NCBI GenBank assembly: GCA_013396635.1
Contig: WBMW01005087.1
Coordinates: 434,001-498,000, forward strand
Origin: Penelope pileata
Taxonomy: Eukaryota; Chordata; Aves; Galliformes; Cracidae
Direction: 5' to 3'
Length of the DNA stretch: 64,000 nt
Position 1 is the first letter of the stretch. The number at the start of each line of letters is the position of its first letter. The position numbers and the translations under genes were made by a program. Below are positions 1 through 14,578 of this stretch, in pieces. A model generated the notes under the pieces. The model had not been told where the DNA came from, did no database searches, and was given only the letters and a program-made list of their open reading frames with translations.

Positions 1-3000
1 CTCCCCTCCCCCAGCTGTAAATTGACCATTGCTAGTAGATCACATTGAAATAAGAGCAGAGACCCAGGTAGTATAAAATCCCAGTCTTTCCCAGCTTTCC
101 ATCCTGCATTCTCCCTGCCTACCTCCTTTCTTGTGGAGTGGCAGTAAGAAGAAAACTGGAATTTTATCAAAAAATATCAAGCAAAAGGATAAATCAAGAT
201 TGTCCAAAGTAACTAGTGACCACGGACAATGCAGATGGCATTATTTTAACGAGGCCTGTTTTGCAGTGAGCGATGAACTTTCACTTCTGGAAACATCAAT
301 GGTTACTCAAGGTAGGAAAAATGTGTGTCCAAATTTCAGACACTGCACCCAAGAACTCATGTCAACAAGCCGATAATTTCATTGCATTAGGAAGTACCAG
401 GGAAATGAAAAATATAATTCTTGAACCACTGAAATGTGTATGAAGTCATTTCAGTGATGACATTACTGCTGAAGCACCCACAAAGGGAAGAACCAAAATG
501 TGGAGTTCATCAAGGTCGATAGGAATCTTCCATTGTCTTCTATGGGGCTTGGTACCTTAGAAATAACTTGCTGAACTACAGAGTGCTTCGTCTTGTGACT
601 GAAAATGTGGTGTTGTCTCCCTAAGCCAGTGGGGTTTCCATAAGGCCATTGTGAGGTTCAAGAGGATGCAAAGGCAGTGCCAGTCCCAGAGCTCTCCTAT
701 ATGCTATGTTTAGACCAACTGGAATTTTCCATTCACTTAGAAGACAGAGGGTACGACACAGGTGAGTCGACTCATTTGTGAAAAAATCCTGGTCACGAGT
801 TGGTGGTATGCAGAGTCTGCAAGATGATTTTTGATGCTCGTAATGACTGCAGTGCCATGACTGGAAATTCAGAGAGGGGTAAGCAATGGATGACATTGTG
901 GAAGGATGTGGTCTAGCAGCTAAAGAAGCAGTGTAGTTTTCAAGATAAGCTTGGAGATCTGTCACTGGCAAAACTAGCTGTTTACCCCACGACCTTGGAA
1001 AAGTTATACTAGGTATCACTCTAATAACACGTAGGATGTAAGGGTAGTTTAGAGGCTTAATTAATCACAGTCTTCAAGTTTCAAATCCACAGGAGGGAAG
1101 TGAAAAGCAGTATCATAATAATTTGAGCCCTCTAGCTGGTTGTGTTCAGGATCAGCTACCTGGGGTGATTTAGGAGCAGTGTGCTGGCAGGTGCCGCCCC
1201 TGCAGTCAGTCTGCTGCCATTCCCTGGGGAGTGGCAGTATTTCTAGCTGTCAATGAACCTGCAGCATAAAACACCATAGCACAAGTATTTCCCAGTGTAA
1301 GGAATAGGGGCTTTGTGCTGAATTCAGGAATGCTGCGGAAGTAATCCCAGAGAAGTGACTTGTTAGTTCCATGGCCGGCCTCTGAGAGACGGCACTGCCC
1401 AAAGTTTCCAGGAAACCAAGACAGAAGCAGGAGCTTAGAGAGGATGAGTCCTGGGCTCAGTTACCCCTTGTAGCAAGATCTTGTCATTAACCATATGCTG
1501 TGGAGGAGAGTCCTCTTTGATCTACTCTAAATGCTCAGTTTAATTAAATTCCTTTATTCTTTTTGAGAAGAAAGAAGAAGCTGAAGTAAAGCAGTTACTC
1601 TCTCTCTACTGTTTTTCCTTTTATTCATCCCTAGATGATAGTTCCCATCTTTACAGTTTCTCTTCCTGTGAACAATCATTTCAATGTCCCACTTCTGGAC
1701 CTTTCTATTTCTGAAAAATACTTTTGAGAAAAAAATAACCAAGAATGAGTACAGTATTTCAGACATGCCGATTGCCTTGGTTTCTAAAGCAGTGTCACAC
1801 TTTGGCAGGGTCTGTTTTCCATCCTGGGCTGTACAGTACGCACACCATTTGTATTTATGGTACCTCTGCATTTTAAGGAGAGGTTTTCACAGCACCTGTG
1901 ATGGTTCCCTTTTTTATCTGAGCAAAGTTAACTTTTAACTTGAAAGAGTTGCTGACATTCATGCTTTTTTCTTTCCAAAATCTGATTATTTGGTATTTAT
2001 CCAAACCAGAAGATTTTGCTTCCTCTCATATTTCTATCTCACCTTGCTTTCCTAGATCCTTCTGAGGGTTTTCACAGCCATCCCTGGTACTCAGTGGCCT
2101 TCAACCGTTTTGTGTCACTTGCAGAGTTTCTCACTTCTCACTCAGTTTTCCAGATCATTGACAAAACCAGAAGAGAATCGACCTGACAGTATGGATCACA
2201 ACACCTGCTGCTAATCTTCTGCCAATGTGAAAATGTGTCATTTCTTTCACATTTTACTTTCTCTGTCCTATTTAAGTTCTAATCCTGAGCAGTAGCTTAA
2301 CTGCTGCTTAAGAACTTTACAAGAAACCCAATAAATAACTCTCGGATATTGGCAGTGTGAGATTAAAAAAAGGTGTTTGGAAAAGAACCGCTACATGACA
2401 AGTTGTCTCAGTCTGATCACTCTTACGTTAATGTTGTCCGTTCCCCTTATGCTCCTGCTGTGGAGTTGCATGAGTCCTTAAAACAATGATAGCATGAGTG
2501 AATATAAAGTCAGCCTGTGGATTTTTTACGATTGCTATGCTGCAATGCAATGTGGTTATCAAAACTGATCAGATCTTTTGTCTTTATCAGATTAGCAGTC
2601 TTAAGTATATATCCAGGAAGAGTAAGTGTTTTCTGACAGAAAAGAAATTCCGTTATGTACAACGGGGTAAAGCATCATCACCTGTACCTGATAAGTCAGG
2701 AGATCTATTCTAGGAATAAATCTACTTGGACCAATAGTCTTAACAGGTCATTTCTATACTTACACGAAACCATAATTAAAAGTTGTCTGAAGAAGAAATA
2801 AATCTGCTATAGGCTGAAATTTAGTAAGGGTATAGATTCAAGAGGTTTTGACTGCTCTGAATCTTTCCCAAATAATTTGAGTATATCACCTCATTTCCAT
2901 GCCTTCACTTCCTTGGATGAAAGAGGAAGTAACTGAATTAATACACACAGGAGATATGCTCGCAAGCTGAAGAAAGAGGGCAGCAAAAGGACACCTCATT

Positions 3001-6000
3001 TTCATCCACAGGACCAAGTGAATTTCAGCTCAGGGTTATCTGTAACCAGTGTAGACCTATGTGGTGCCAAGCCTTTCTGTGTGGGATGCTGACCAGAATA
3101 AATCTGTGCTGACACTGCATTCTGGACAAGAGACTGGAATAAGAGATGCATTCCTAAAGCCAGAGTGCTTTCTCTGGGATAAAGTCACCATTCTCCTAGA
3201 ACTGTATTTTCTTGGGAAGAAGTCTGATACGGCCAATGATCAAAATGAAAATGTAGAAATTCTGAGACAACCTGGCATCCCGCCTCTGGAAAACATGGCA
3301 GACAGTCGATAGGCTGAGCTCTGCCAGTGTGACCCATGGTTGTGGGGATGAGTATCTCCTGAGCACTGCTCTGCTCCAGAAAAAGCCACTGCAGCCTCAC
3401 AGAGCTGCTGGAAAGGTTCTTTATATTTTGCTTTTCATTCACATGTTTGTTCCGGAAGGACAGTAAGGTAAACATTACATTTTAAGTGATTTCAACTTGC
3501 ACGATTTATTTCCTCATTATCGATTTCTCTGCTATTTACCCCATTTTTGAGCATGGTGTCATCAGAGGGGTTGGGTGGAGGCCCGTGTGCTGTCTGAGTG
3601 TGGAAGAGGCATGCAGGTGGATGCCACGCTGTAGAAAGAAGTGAATGGGCACGGGTCCGTGACACAAACTGCATCTATCTGTATTGAGTGGGGAACGGGG
3701 CTGTGAATGCTGCGCAAATAGGCTTTGTCCTTAGCTTTACAACTTGCTTATTTTGACCACTCATGATGGGGTTGGCTCCAGGTAGTCTCAGTTCTGGAAT
3801 TTATAATATGTGTTTTTTTAGCAATTTGCAGAAACCATATAGTTCAGTTTTGTTTTAGTCAAACGCACCCACATTTGTCAATGGAGAGAGCAATTATACT
3901 GTGGTGCATACAGATATCACATTCTTTTGTATTTTTTTTCCCTCTGGAATTAAGTTATCTCAACTATCTATTGCTGTCAGTTATACTGCAACCTTATTAT
4001 AGCTCTAGGTGGGTCCACAGCCTTGACTGTAATAAAGAGGCCACAAAGAAGGACCATGACCTAGTATTCAGCACACGTTTCTGACATATATGTGCCCACC
4101 GTTGTAGGCAGGCATCCTGTCCAAGTTATTTATACAGGTTCCCTCTCCAGTCTGTGGATACAGAAAGATACCTGTAGTGGGAAAACGATCCAGTCAGCCC
4201 TAGACACCTATTTTTGGGCAGGATAAATCATCTTCTAGAAGCACATCTCTCTTTGCTGACTACAGATAGAGCCCAGACTGAGACTAGACATCCAATTTTT
4301 TGGTGTCCAAGGTTAAGCGAAGGAAGCCCTACTCTAAATCACAGCATCATTATGTTTCAATCCAAACAATTTGTTGCTGTATCTTCTCAGTGTAAAACGA
4401 GCACTCTGTCACACAAAGACAATCAGAGGTAATGATAATGATCCTGGGAATAAAATGTGAAGCACTGTTTATTCTAGAAATGCCAATTTTAAAATAGGAC
4501 TGATCAAGCTTAGGGCAATCTCAGGACAACTAGGTGGCAATCTTAAGCCTTGGCAAAGAAAGTCTTGCTGTGCTTTCACTCTCTCCTTGCAAATACAGGA
4601 AAAGCTCTGTATAATTCATACATTTCTTTGCTATTCCTCTTGCTTAGTGCCAGGTATAGTAAACAACAATTATCTTTAAATATACTATTTAAAGCTCTTC
4701 ACATGCTGCATTCATACAATTTCTTGGTGCTTCCTCAGGGTATTAAGTAAAACAAATCAGTCTTGTGAACTGAGTCTCCTCTGAATTGCCTTCTTATGTA
4801 AAAAAATAGAGTCAACCTGGAATGTGAGTGCATCCCGAACAGGTGTACACGGTGCAATCGCTGCACACTGCTTTTGTAACAGCCCACACCACCGGGCAGG
4901 AGGCTCTCTGCTCCATGGATATGATGTTCAGGACACGTGCATATGGACACAGAGGGTTAGAAAAAAGAAACAGCTGACGAGGCTAATCACTGCTCAGTTA
5001 GGGACGGTGTAGAGCCAGATTTCAGAGCTGCTGCACACCTCTTGGCCAGAGCCTGGCTCTGCACCTCTCGCCCCGTGGCTGGGTGCTGGATTTCTGCCTG
5101 CAGCAGCTGCTGGCTCCCCCACCTCCACACCAAAGTGGCTGCTTCAGCTGCCTTAGTCTTTGTGTCACCTCTGATGAAAAAACCTCACAAAAATGAAACA
5201 AAACACCTTGGCTCCCATCACTCATTTGACAGCCTCCTTCCATCCTTTCTGCCAGCTGAAGGCAACTTCAGAGCAGCGGTGTTTTGCTTTCCTCTCAGGA
5301 CTGTCTTTTCTTGCCAACTCTGCTGATTTTTTTTCCTGTCTACCTGATCTCCAGCTAATTAAAAAAACTGTCTTTGGAAATGCTCTCTGGAGGATCACCA
5401 AGCTTGAAGTGAGTTTTCAGGAGAAGGAATACAGTCCCAAAAGGTTTGACTTATATTCCGGTAGCGAATTCCCATGACTTTGGGTCAGGTCCTGTGATGG
5501 AGTAGTCTGGCAAGGTTCATTTCTGACAGCAGAGGTGTGCTGGTTTATAGCAGCTCAAGGTTTCCTCCTGCCTTTGTTTACCACATGGCTGCTGAACCTC
5601 CAAAAATAATGAGGCTAAGAGGCCGTGCAGCTGCAGCCTTCCATTGCTGATAGGGAGGCACCTTGTTCATTTGGCAATAATTACACAAAAAGAGGGACAG
5701 ATAAATTCCTGGAAGATAAACACCGATGGTAACAATTCAGTATTGAATAACACCTATCACGAGAATCAGCAGGGCTGAAAAGAGATGATGTTTCTTTAAA
5801 ACTAAAACTCTGAAATCTGGACCAAAAACATGCACATATTATGTATTTCCTACTTTCTCAAGTAGTCTGCTAAATTCTGGTGGAAAATGGAGAAGAGGAC
5901 TATACAGTGATTCTTCTGCTTCTTTTTAATTAAATTTGCAAACAGACGAGGGTCAAATAAGCATCCAGCCTGCGTGTCACTTATCTGCTTGAAACACAAA

Positions 6001-8012
6001 GTCTGCTGCTTTGAAAACCACTGTATGCAAGCTTGTCTCTAGTTAAGGATTTCTTTATATCAGGAGACTCTTGGAATAAGAAGATTTATGTGCTTCACAT
6101 CTCTCTGTACAGCCTCACAGAGAAGGAGCGGATCTGAGTGCGCGCACATGCGTGCTTGCGTGTTTGCGGTATCTGGGAGGATGCCCTTTCGGAGCAGCCA
6201 GCTATGTGCCCCAGCACTAGCACACAGCATATCTTGTTACGTCGGTCGCAAATCACAGCGGGGACACAGAGCTGCTCCAGCTGGGCGTAGATACTCATGG
6301 CCTTTGTTTACTGCCTACTTGGCAGGAGATATATGTGGAACTATCTGTGTGGCACGAGTGGACTATGCACCACTGTGCTCCGTTCAGCCATAAAAGTGCT
6401 CTGATTTATTGAAATAGTGCAGTCGGATAACACGAAAACTAATCAAGCTAGTGATCCCACTGCTGCCTGGAACAAATCACCCCCCTGACTCGCCATATCT
6501 CTATTTAGCCCATTCCTCCATCATTTAGAAATAATCTCGGTGCTATTGAAATGTGCTAGATAGATGGTACTTGAAACTGAAGTTCTCTGTTCTTCCATGG
6601 AACAGATCTGACTAAGAAGTGGCAATGTATTTTCAACCTTGCAACAAGACTTTGCGTTATTCCTGCCAACAGAAGCAACATTACAGTCCGCTTTCCCTTT
6701 CCTCCAGACAGCCTATCTGGCGCAGACAGGCTGTGCCATGAATCCGGAGAAATTCAGGCAGTTTCTGGTTCACTGCAGAGCACAACTCTCATGAATGAAG
6801 CCACACTGAAAGAGGCTGCACTGCTTTCTCTAGCAGAAGAAGCTGTGCCCAGAGCTGATCTGCTAAACCCCCACAAACCTAGGCTGGCCTCAGCCTCTGC
6901 CAGCACTGGTGGCCGTGCACCACGTGCCTAGCTGACAAGGACAGGGTGCAGGTACTGGATGGCTCAGGGAAAGGCACGCCTGAGACCAGCAGAGCTCACG
7001 TGCCAATGCCCAGCAGAGCTCTGGATGACCCGGGCTGGCTCCCTGCTGCACCGCTCAGCCGTCCATCTGGCATGCTCCCCACCGTAACCTGGAGTCCCGT
7101 TGGGCAGGATGGAGCTGCTGAAATTGCGTTCACCACTAGGAGGAGGTTCACACCAAACAGAAGCGCTAGATGCAAGTGCATTTAAAAGAGCTTGAAGGTA
7201 AGAGTTTGTAGAAATGTTCTACAGTGTACCCAGTTTAGCATTTCCTTTTGGTGAAACTGGCAGGAATGCCAAAAAACAGTGAAATCATGGAAACAACGTC
7301 AATTCACTGCGGTCTGCGGTTGTAGTGAGCGATGCCGTCGTGCAATCACAGCAAACCACATAGCATGTCATTTAGCAAAATGTGGCACAGTTATAAGGCA
7401 AAAATATTTGTCATGCAGTAGAACTGGTTGAAACAATCCGATGTCTTTTTGTGTGCTGAGGTTTCCCTGCAGCCCAGCACCCTGCTCGCTGTATCAATGA
7501 GCTCCATGTCTGCTGGTTCCTGCAGTAAAACCTCACTTTACAGGGTGGACAGCACGAGGTGCACCCCAGCTACACGTTGCTTTCCCACTTGCAGTGTTTT
7601 CTCATGGGCCCAGACTTTGGTGAGGACACAGTGTTCTGGGATGTTTCTTCACAATACATTTCGAGTGAGACTGCATCTGCTCTTTTGGAGAGACACAAGT
7701 CTAATAGGCAATCTGCTTGATTTATGCACCATGTAGCGTGATTAGAGTAAGGGTGAGATTCTCATTCGTTACCTAAATCCTTTGAAATGACGAACCTGGT
7801 GTGTTTGTTATGAGATCCCAAACAAAGAGAAAAAGGACATTTCCAAGGTTGGCTTTAAGCCTGTATTTAGCAAATCCTGGTTTGTTTTTGTTCATCAGGC
7901 CTATGAGAATGCTGCAGAATTTTTCTTTTCTTTCTGAACAACTTGATCGTTTCACATTACATAATCTCTTCTGTTTCAGGTCCTCTAAAAGCATGCATCA
8001 TTTAAGCTTCAC

Positions 8013-8115
8013 AAAGCCATTATGCCCTGGATTCAAATGGGTAAACTGAGACAAATGGGAAGCGAAGCAATTTCCTGGAGAGGCTGAGCTGAACGCACAA
8101 GTCCAGAGCTTCCAT
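8013..8115 (-). mobile_element. Ancient MIR-like (CORE-SINE) remnant, antisense
   Basis: The segment ATTATGCCCTGGATTCAAAT followed by GGGTAAACTGAGACAAATGG, then GAAGCGAAGCAATTTCCTGG and further downstream GAGCTGAACG...CCAGAGC, follows in order the antisense MIR consensus. In that consensus ATTATCCCCATTTTACAGAT leads to GAGGAAACTGAGGCACAGAG, then to TTAAGTAACTTGCCCAAGGT and a GGCAGAGC segment. Similarity is judged by eye from memory of the consensus. Confidence 0.45.
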
Positions 8116-8692
8116 TGTGTTAACCTGCACATCGCAGATCCTTAAGCATCCTCTATTTTTCTGAAGTGAAAAATCAATGCTGCCATCATGATATGCTATA
8201 GGAAAATACAGTCTGTTGGTGACACAGACACATTGTCTGGAAATTTCAGTTTATAAAGTTGCTCTGAAGAAAGGAAAACCAAAATTTAAGAGCACAGAGA
8301 CGCTCCTTTAAAGAAGTATCTCTGACTGGGGAGAACCTGCGTGCAAGGGGTGTTTAGGAGCTGATCTAAAGTCCACCAAAATTTCTCACTGGCTTAAATA
8401 AAGCTCAGATCGGGGCCTAATCTGCTACACTGTGCAGATACTTCTCAAATTTAGGAGGTGACAGATCGTTCTGTGCATAGCTTAAATGAAAGAATAGGGC
8501 AGCAAAGGAAAATAGTATCTGCAAAAGCAGAGCAAGGAAATGGTAGGAGATCATTCATTGTCACTTTCTCTTTTAAAAGAAGACAAAGAGGAATGAGAAA
8601 ACAGTAACTGGGAAATGAGGTGCACTCCAGATCTGAAAAGGCAGTGTCTATAAAAGATGGGAAATCTAACACAATATTCACGGAGAATTAAC

Positions 8693-8716
8693 CTCTCTTC
8701 TCTCTCTCTCTCTCCC
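8693..8716. repeat. (CT)n microsatellite
   Basis: A pyrimidine tract of CT dinucleotides with one interruption, about 24 bases. No gene context. Confidence 0.9.
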
Positions 8717-11689
8717 CTGCCAACTCCTCTCTAAGTATCTTTATCTATCTAACATAAGATATACATACTTTTACACTATTGGGGGTTTTAAATAAAAGTT
8801 TGACAGTTTCTTTGCGATTCCTATTTGTGTTATGAGGCTTGTTATTAAAAACATCACAAATACTCTCTCCTAGTCCCTCTGCCTACTCATCCATTGAGGC
8901 CTTCTGAAACCAGACCAACATCGCAGACTTACAAGAGGACAAGACATCATGATGTTGGGTGTGCAATGACTGCCAATTTGCAGCAATGCAGCAACCAGAA
9001 AGGGAAGACAGTGTGCCATCAATCTGTGTTTCCATTGTGGCAATTGCTTTGAGACGGGGAGGAGATAGTAACATACTTTCTTGGCTGCTTTAAAAGTTTT
9101 AAGTCTCCTCTGCTAAGATTTGCCCAAACTTTTCCCTAAGTTTCAGTAATAACATCTGAGATCAAGATGTTTTCCTTAGAGAGAATGTGGTCAATAGAAG
9201 CCTGCCTTGATAAATGGCACTGCATGCCATGGGGAGCTCCTTGCTTCTCCGTTAGCTGATGCTGTGGTCAAGGTCACTGGCTAGTTTACGATTGGTTTTT
9301 ATATATATTGAATACAATGCAGAATTCATACAAGACAGAAGCAGCAGCTTTTTTCAGAGATAGGCTGGAGCTGTCAAATTCAGAGCCAGACTCCCAGCTG
9401 GCACACAACATACACTGAAGTCAGTCCCTTTTTGGCCAAGAAACACAGCCTCAGGTTTTTGCTTCCTTTGGGAAGGAAGAGGGGTGACAATTTGTGTCTT
9501 GCTTTCACTACTACAAAGTACATATTAGCTGTTGAGAATGAATTTGAACTACCTGTAGGCTGCATGGCTTTGTATGTATTATTGGTGTTATTTACTATCT
9601 GTTGAGCACTGATACTTACTCATTCATGTAAGTATCGTGAAAACCCATCATGATACTGTAGTCTTTGCACCATTTCATTTGCAAGTGCTTCCCTAGGGAA
9701 CACAAGTCCATTCTCTCCCTGGAGTTTGCAGGAAGAGCACAGCATTGGCACCAGAGAGCTGAGGCCCAGTGAAGGTGGTGCCGCTCACCACGTGGGAAGG
9801 GTCGCTCCTGCTGGGTTTGACAGTGCGTTGCCCACCCAGCTCAGAAAGCCTTTGAAGAAATTGCTCACAAATGCACAGTACGCTCAGGTTTTCGTATATG
9901 CCAGCTGATTAGCTGGCCTGCTGCAGCCAACTTCGAATATGAGAAACCAGTCCTAGACTGAATGAGACCCAAGTTAGATGATTCCCAGTGCTCTGTTTGT
10001 GGCTTTGCTTTGGGTTTCTCTTTATCCCATTTTGGCAACTCCAGCTTCACACTGCAGGTGTGGAGTGGGACTCACTACACGTGAACGGGACAAGACGGGT
10101 TCAGGGAGCTTGTTTACATTACCCTGACGCTGAGTGGCTGCCCTGTGGGCTGCAGTATTGCCAGGGCCTCCCAAAGCACGGCGAACAGCATCACGGCTCA
10201 CCACTTTTTGTTAAAGGTTCGATCACAGCTTGAAACTCATATGAACAATCCGACTTCCCAGAGCATAAGAATGTAAAGGACAAGCTCACAAACAATCTAT
10301 ACATTGTAGATGGCAATGTGCTGGTGCATTTGTACCGCATGCATTTATAATATCCTCTTGATAGCGTACATTGCAAATATGTCTGCGTGATCGACATATC
10401 TATGAAGATTAGGACCTGTTCTGAAATCAGTCAAGGCTGAAGTTTATTGGGTAATTCACGCACAACAAATAACTCACCCAGCATTATGAGCATGCGATGT
10501 AATGTGCTCATTTGGTGACCTCTGTGGATGATTAGTGGCCCCTAACCCCACTCCCACTGCAACATTGCTTACCCTCAATAAAATTACTGTGCAGCTGGCA
10601 TTATCTGTTATCTCTCTTGACATTCTCCGTGGAAGTACTTACAAATGAAACGGTGCATACGCTGCAGTATCATGGTGGGTTTTCAGCACACTGGCAAGAG
10701 AATGAGAGGGAACTTGTCCTGCCATTTCTTGAGCTCCATCTTTTTAGTGGATGAAAGTTAAGTATTGAGGAAGATCAGCTTAGAAAATTGAAGAAGCCTT
10801 GGGTTTTGCAGGTAATGAAGTTTAATGCATTTTGCAAGTTGGAAAGGCAAAAAACTTGCTTAAAATAGTTGGCGATATTGTATCACCAAAAGAATTTAAG
10901 AAGGCAAATGACAACAGAGACTTCTAAAACTAATGTCAGCTAATGAAATAAAGCTAATTACACAGTGTAGCTACCGCCCAGGTCTTTAACAGGCTGCACC
11001 AATGCCATTGCACTGCAAATAATGTCTGCTTGAGTGAGAGAAAAGACTGTAGACAAGGAACAGAAAAGCACAACTTCCAGGTTTCAAAAGTTAAAAGAAG
11101 GAGAAAAAACGATACCATTCCTGTTGTCTGAGTCATATCAATTCCTTTCAAGGAAGTATGGAAAATAAACTCACAAAACTTTTGGCAATTAATTTACCAG
11201 ATTGCTACAAGTATAAAGTGGATCTGTGATTTCAGAGACTTTCTGTGCCTTCATCACCAGCCAGCAGTGACCTCGCAGCAGCTGCTAGGCTGGCAATGTA
11301 ATTTGCATCCTCACTTTTGTGGGAACACACAGGATTTCTAACATGCACACAGACACTGGCCCTGGACACCTCTGCAAAAACTATTTTCAAAGCCAATCAT
11401 GATGAGATACGTGATATAAATCAAAACATTTTGAAGGCAGAGACTACAACAAAGAGTTGGAAGAGACTGAAATCCACATGCTTGAGGAGGACAGTAACTG
11501 CCCAGAGAAGTGTGGAAGGATGGAGCAGCTGGATAAAGAAGTGGGAAGAAACAAGGGAGGGAGCTGACTGGGGAATTTAGGGCAGCAGCCAGCCAGTAAA
11601 GATAGGAAGTGTCTGGTCAGAAATATTGGAGAATATACCCGGAGGATGCTGAGCTTTACTATCAAAAGCTTGTGCCAGGCACAAACTGC

Positions 11690-11886
11690 TCTTTTTCTCT
11701 GAAAGAGCAGTCAGTCACTGGCACAGGCTGCCCAGGGAGGTGGCAGAGTCACCATCCCTGGAGGTGTTCAAGAGACATGGAGATGTGGCACTGAGGGACA
11801 TGGTTCAGTGAGCATGGTGGTGATGAGTTGGGGGTTGGACTAGATGATTTTAGAGGTCTTTTCCAGCCTTAATGATTCTATGATTC
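11690..11886 (+). mobile_element. CR1 LINE, 5'-truncated 3' end
   Basis: The stretch carries characteristic CR1 3'-end phrases: CAGGCTGCCCAGGGAGGTGG, CACCATCCCTGGAGGTGTTC, GGGTTGGACTAGATGATTT, TAGAGGTCTTTTCCAGCCTT, ending with two ATTCTATG-type octamers. It is a dead fragment with no coding capacity. The 5' limit is approximate. The subfamily differs from the copies at 18.3 and 22.1 kb, since it has the GACATGG...GGTGGTGATG variant rather than the GCAGCCTGACCCAGTGG variant. Confidence 0.9.
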
Positions 11887-14515
11887 ATTGAGAGAAGAAC
11901 AAGACAGGATGGAGGATGAAGCTGTAATTCCTCAGGGACCTAAACTGAGGTTGCACAGGACAGCCTAATTCTAGCATTTCCAAGTTTCTGTGCACACAGT
12001 TTGTTATTTCCCCTGTTGGTTACACCCCACTTAGCCCTGCCCCAGAAACTTCAAACTTGCCCTGATCAGATAAATTGGTACTGTAAAGTGAGGATAAGCT
12101 GAGTCACAAAATACACATACAGACTGCTATATAGTCATCCTGTCGGTGATTATGGCCTGAGATTTGAAACTGTAAAGATATATCCAATGATACAATTATT
12201 TGGCTTTAAGTTTTGTTATGAAAGTTCCTCTCAGCACCGTGGGGAAGAAAAGGAAATTTGTCAAAAGTACAGCTCTTCCGTAAGGTTCTGGAAATGCACT
12301 TTCTTTCAGCAAGGTTACAAAGTGGGCTTCTGGAGTGCCCCGAAATTCACCAGAACCCTTCCTGTCTTTGTATGCTCTATTACATCCACTGCCATCCCAA
12401 TCACTGTGACATAAATAACATGGGATTTTGCTTTGCTTTTAGAGCTCTATCTAAAGAAAATGCGCAGTGACACATGGGCTTGTACCAACTGTCTGGGTTT
12501 ATGCACAGTTATATCAACCTACAGATTGGGCAATGCATTTTTTAAAATGTTATCAAGTCCATGGGGGAGTTCACTGCGTGTTTCAGAGTCTCCTGCATGG
12601 AACATGCAGCAAAATGGAGATGCACCAAGTATTTTGTTTAACAGAAAAAGAGGCAGACTAAAAGAAAACAGGGCACCCTCCATCCGCAGTGTGTTGCCCA
12701 CGCAGTCGTGTGGCTGTGCAGCTCTTGCAGAAGGCAGCCACATCTGCACTTCTGTTGTTTGGCACTGGCACCTGGTGCTCCTGCTGTAGGTCGTCTCTGC
12801 AAAATGAAGTATGTAGGGCCTCAACCTGTGGGTGAGCACAGCTGGTGCACGTGATGTGCTGTCAGATATAAGAACTGGTGCCTGGGTGCTGGGAAGGCTC
12901 TTCATGTGTCCTGTGCACGCACACCTCTCCATGCAAGTACACAATACCACCATCCTCATGCCATCAGCTTGTTGTTCAGAACTACTTTTCTACACACCTA
13001 ATATTTAAGTTTTTTTCTGGAAGAATTTCCTTCATTAAAGGGTACAACAAAATGTGGAGTGGCCTTGCCTTACATTACTTAAATGGGATTAATGTGGACA
13101 GAGGATTTCCATGCTGTGAAAACTGTAAACTGTAGCAAACACAGAGGATCTTATCTCCATAAGGTGCAGATTTAATTTCCTTCTTTCAAAACACTCTGAT
13201 TTATCCTACAGTGTCCAAGCAGGCCTGAGGATGGGTGTGAAGAACTGAACAGGATGACGTTACACCAAGCCTGTCCTCACAGATCTTTAGAAAAGCCTGG
13301 GTCTGTTTTGGGGTGCTTGACACCCACTTAGCTGTAAAAGAAGAAATACTGCTAGCCTTGGAGATGAAATTTCATAAATTCATAAATCCACAACACGGGG
13401 TATGTAGGTGAAAAGAGTGCTTTCACACTACACATCTAGTTTGTCTTAAAACTGCCCTAAGATCTGCTTCCCTTCTAGTGTGCGTACAGTCTCTGCTTTG
13501 CTGCTGGGACTGCTGAGAGCATTGCATGAAATGGTGGCTTCTCTGCTAGGACTAGGCTGAGACCTAGGAACGTGTCCCGCACGGGGTGCAGTCTGCTCAT
13601 GACAGCAGCTGGGTCACAACCAAGCACACTGCTGACACACAGGTGAGAGCCTTTGCCATCAAATCCCAGTCATTGGTATCCCCACTGCTGGAGACATTTA
13701 ATCTCAGCGCCAGGCATGACTGCACAGGTGTTTGCAGTGTGGTGGAAGTAACTGAGAAAAAAAGGTACCAGGAGAGACTGTCTGCTCCATCATCTCTCTA
13801 ACAGTAATCCAGTGTGTCATTTGTTCCTGAGCTCTTCCAGACAACCGGAATGCACCGAGGAGGATATCAACATTAATTCTGCATGAGTATGCTGACAATT
13901 GACTGCATGCCTGTGCCCAGCTCGTTTGGATTGTTTCTATTGCTTTGCTTAAAAAAAAGCCTCAGAATGTAACAATAGCTAGTGCAGAAGAGCCAAATAG
14001 AAAGGCAAAAGGATTGCTTATCAACAACAGTGCCTTGCTGACTTGAAATCGAGATCTAAAATGTATATGCACTAGTTTGCTAGGGCTCCTCATGAGAACA
14101 AATTGCAGGGACTGCAGTGGTGGAGAAGGGGCCAGGTCAGGTGGCATCTCCTTCCCCACTCCCATAGCCCACACGCTGCATCCTCTCACCCATCAAGCAG
14201 AGGTCTGCACTGCCATAGACAGCCACACTTCTGATCTGGACCTATCAAGTAACCAAAAGTCACTTCTCAAAAATCCTAAGCTTTCCTCATGGTTATTTGA
14301 AACGGAAATGGTCACCCTTCCATTCAGAAAAAAAGGAATGTTTTGATTATTTTGCTTCAAGTGTAAACCCTCCTGATTTCTTCAATCAGGATTTCTTTAC
14401 ATGCAATATTGTGAAAAATTCAATTCAAGAGCAGCAGAAGTCGCTCAGGAAGTGCTTAGGTGAAAAAAGAAACGAGTGTTTGTTAGGATTGTAATGAGTA
14501 CCAAATATCAGACTG

Positions 14516-14578
14516 TTGGTTTGTGGTTTTTTTTTGTTTTTGTTTTTTTTTTTGGTTTTTTTGTTTGTTTGTTTTTTC
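14516..14578. repeat. T-rich tract with (TTTG)n
   Basis: About 60 bases of T runs interrupted by single G, ending in TTTG copies. The antisense reads as an A-rich tract, but no retroposon body with A tail could be recognised next to it. Confidence 0.85.

Larger units (their letters stand above)
1..11689. other. Intergenic, no gene seen
   Basis: No exon with matching splice sites, recognisable protein or RNA gene was found on either strand. Contents are a MIR-like remnant (8.0 kb), a CT tract (8.7 kb), a short alternating purine-pyrimidine run (6138-6155), and unique sequence. Open frames of up to 132 codons (621-1019, minus) show no recognisable protein content. By comparison with the human gene order this side should lead towards KRAS, but no KRAS exon is present. 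Confidence 0.6.
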
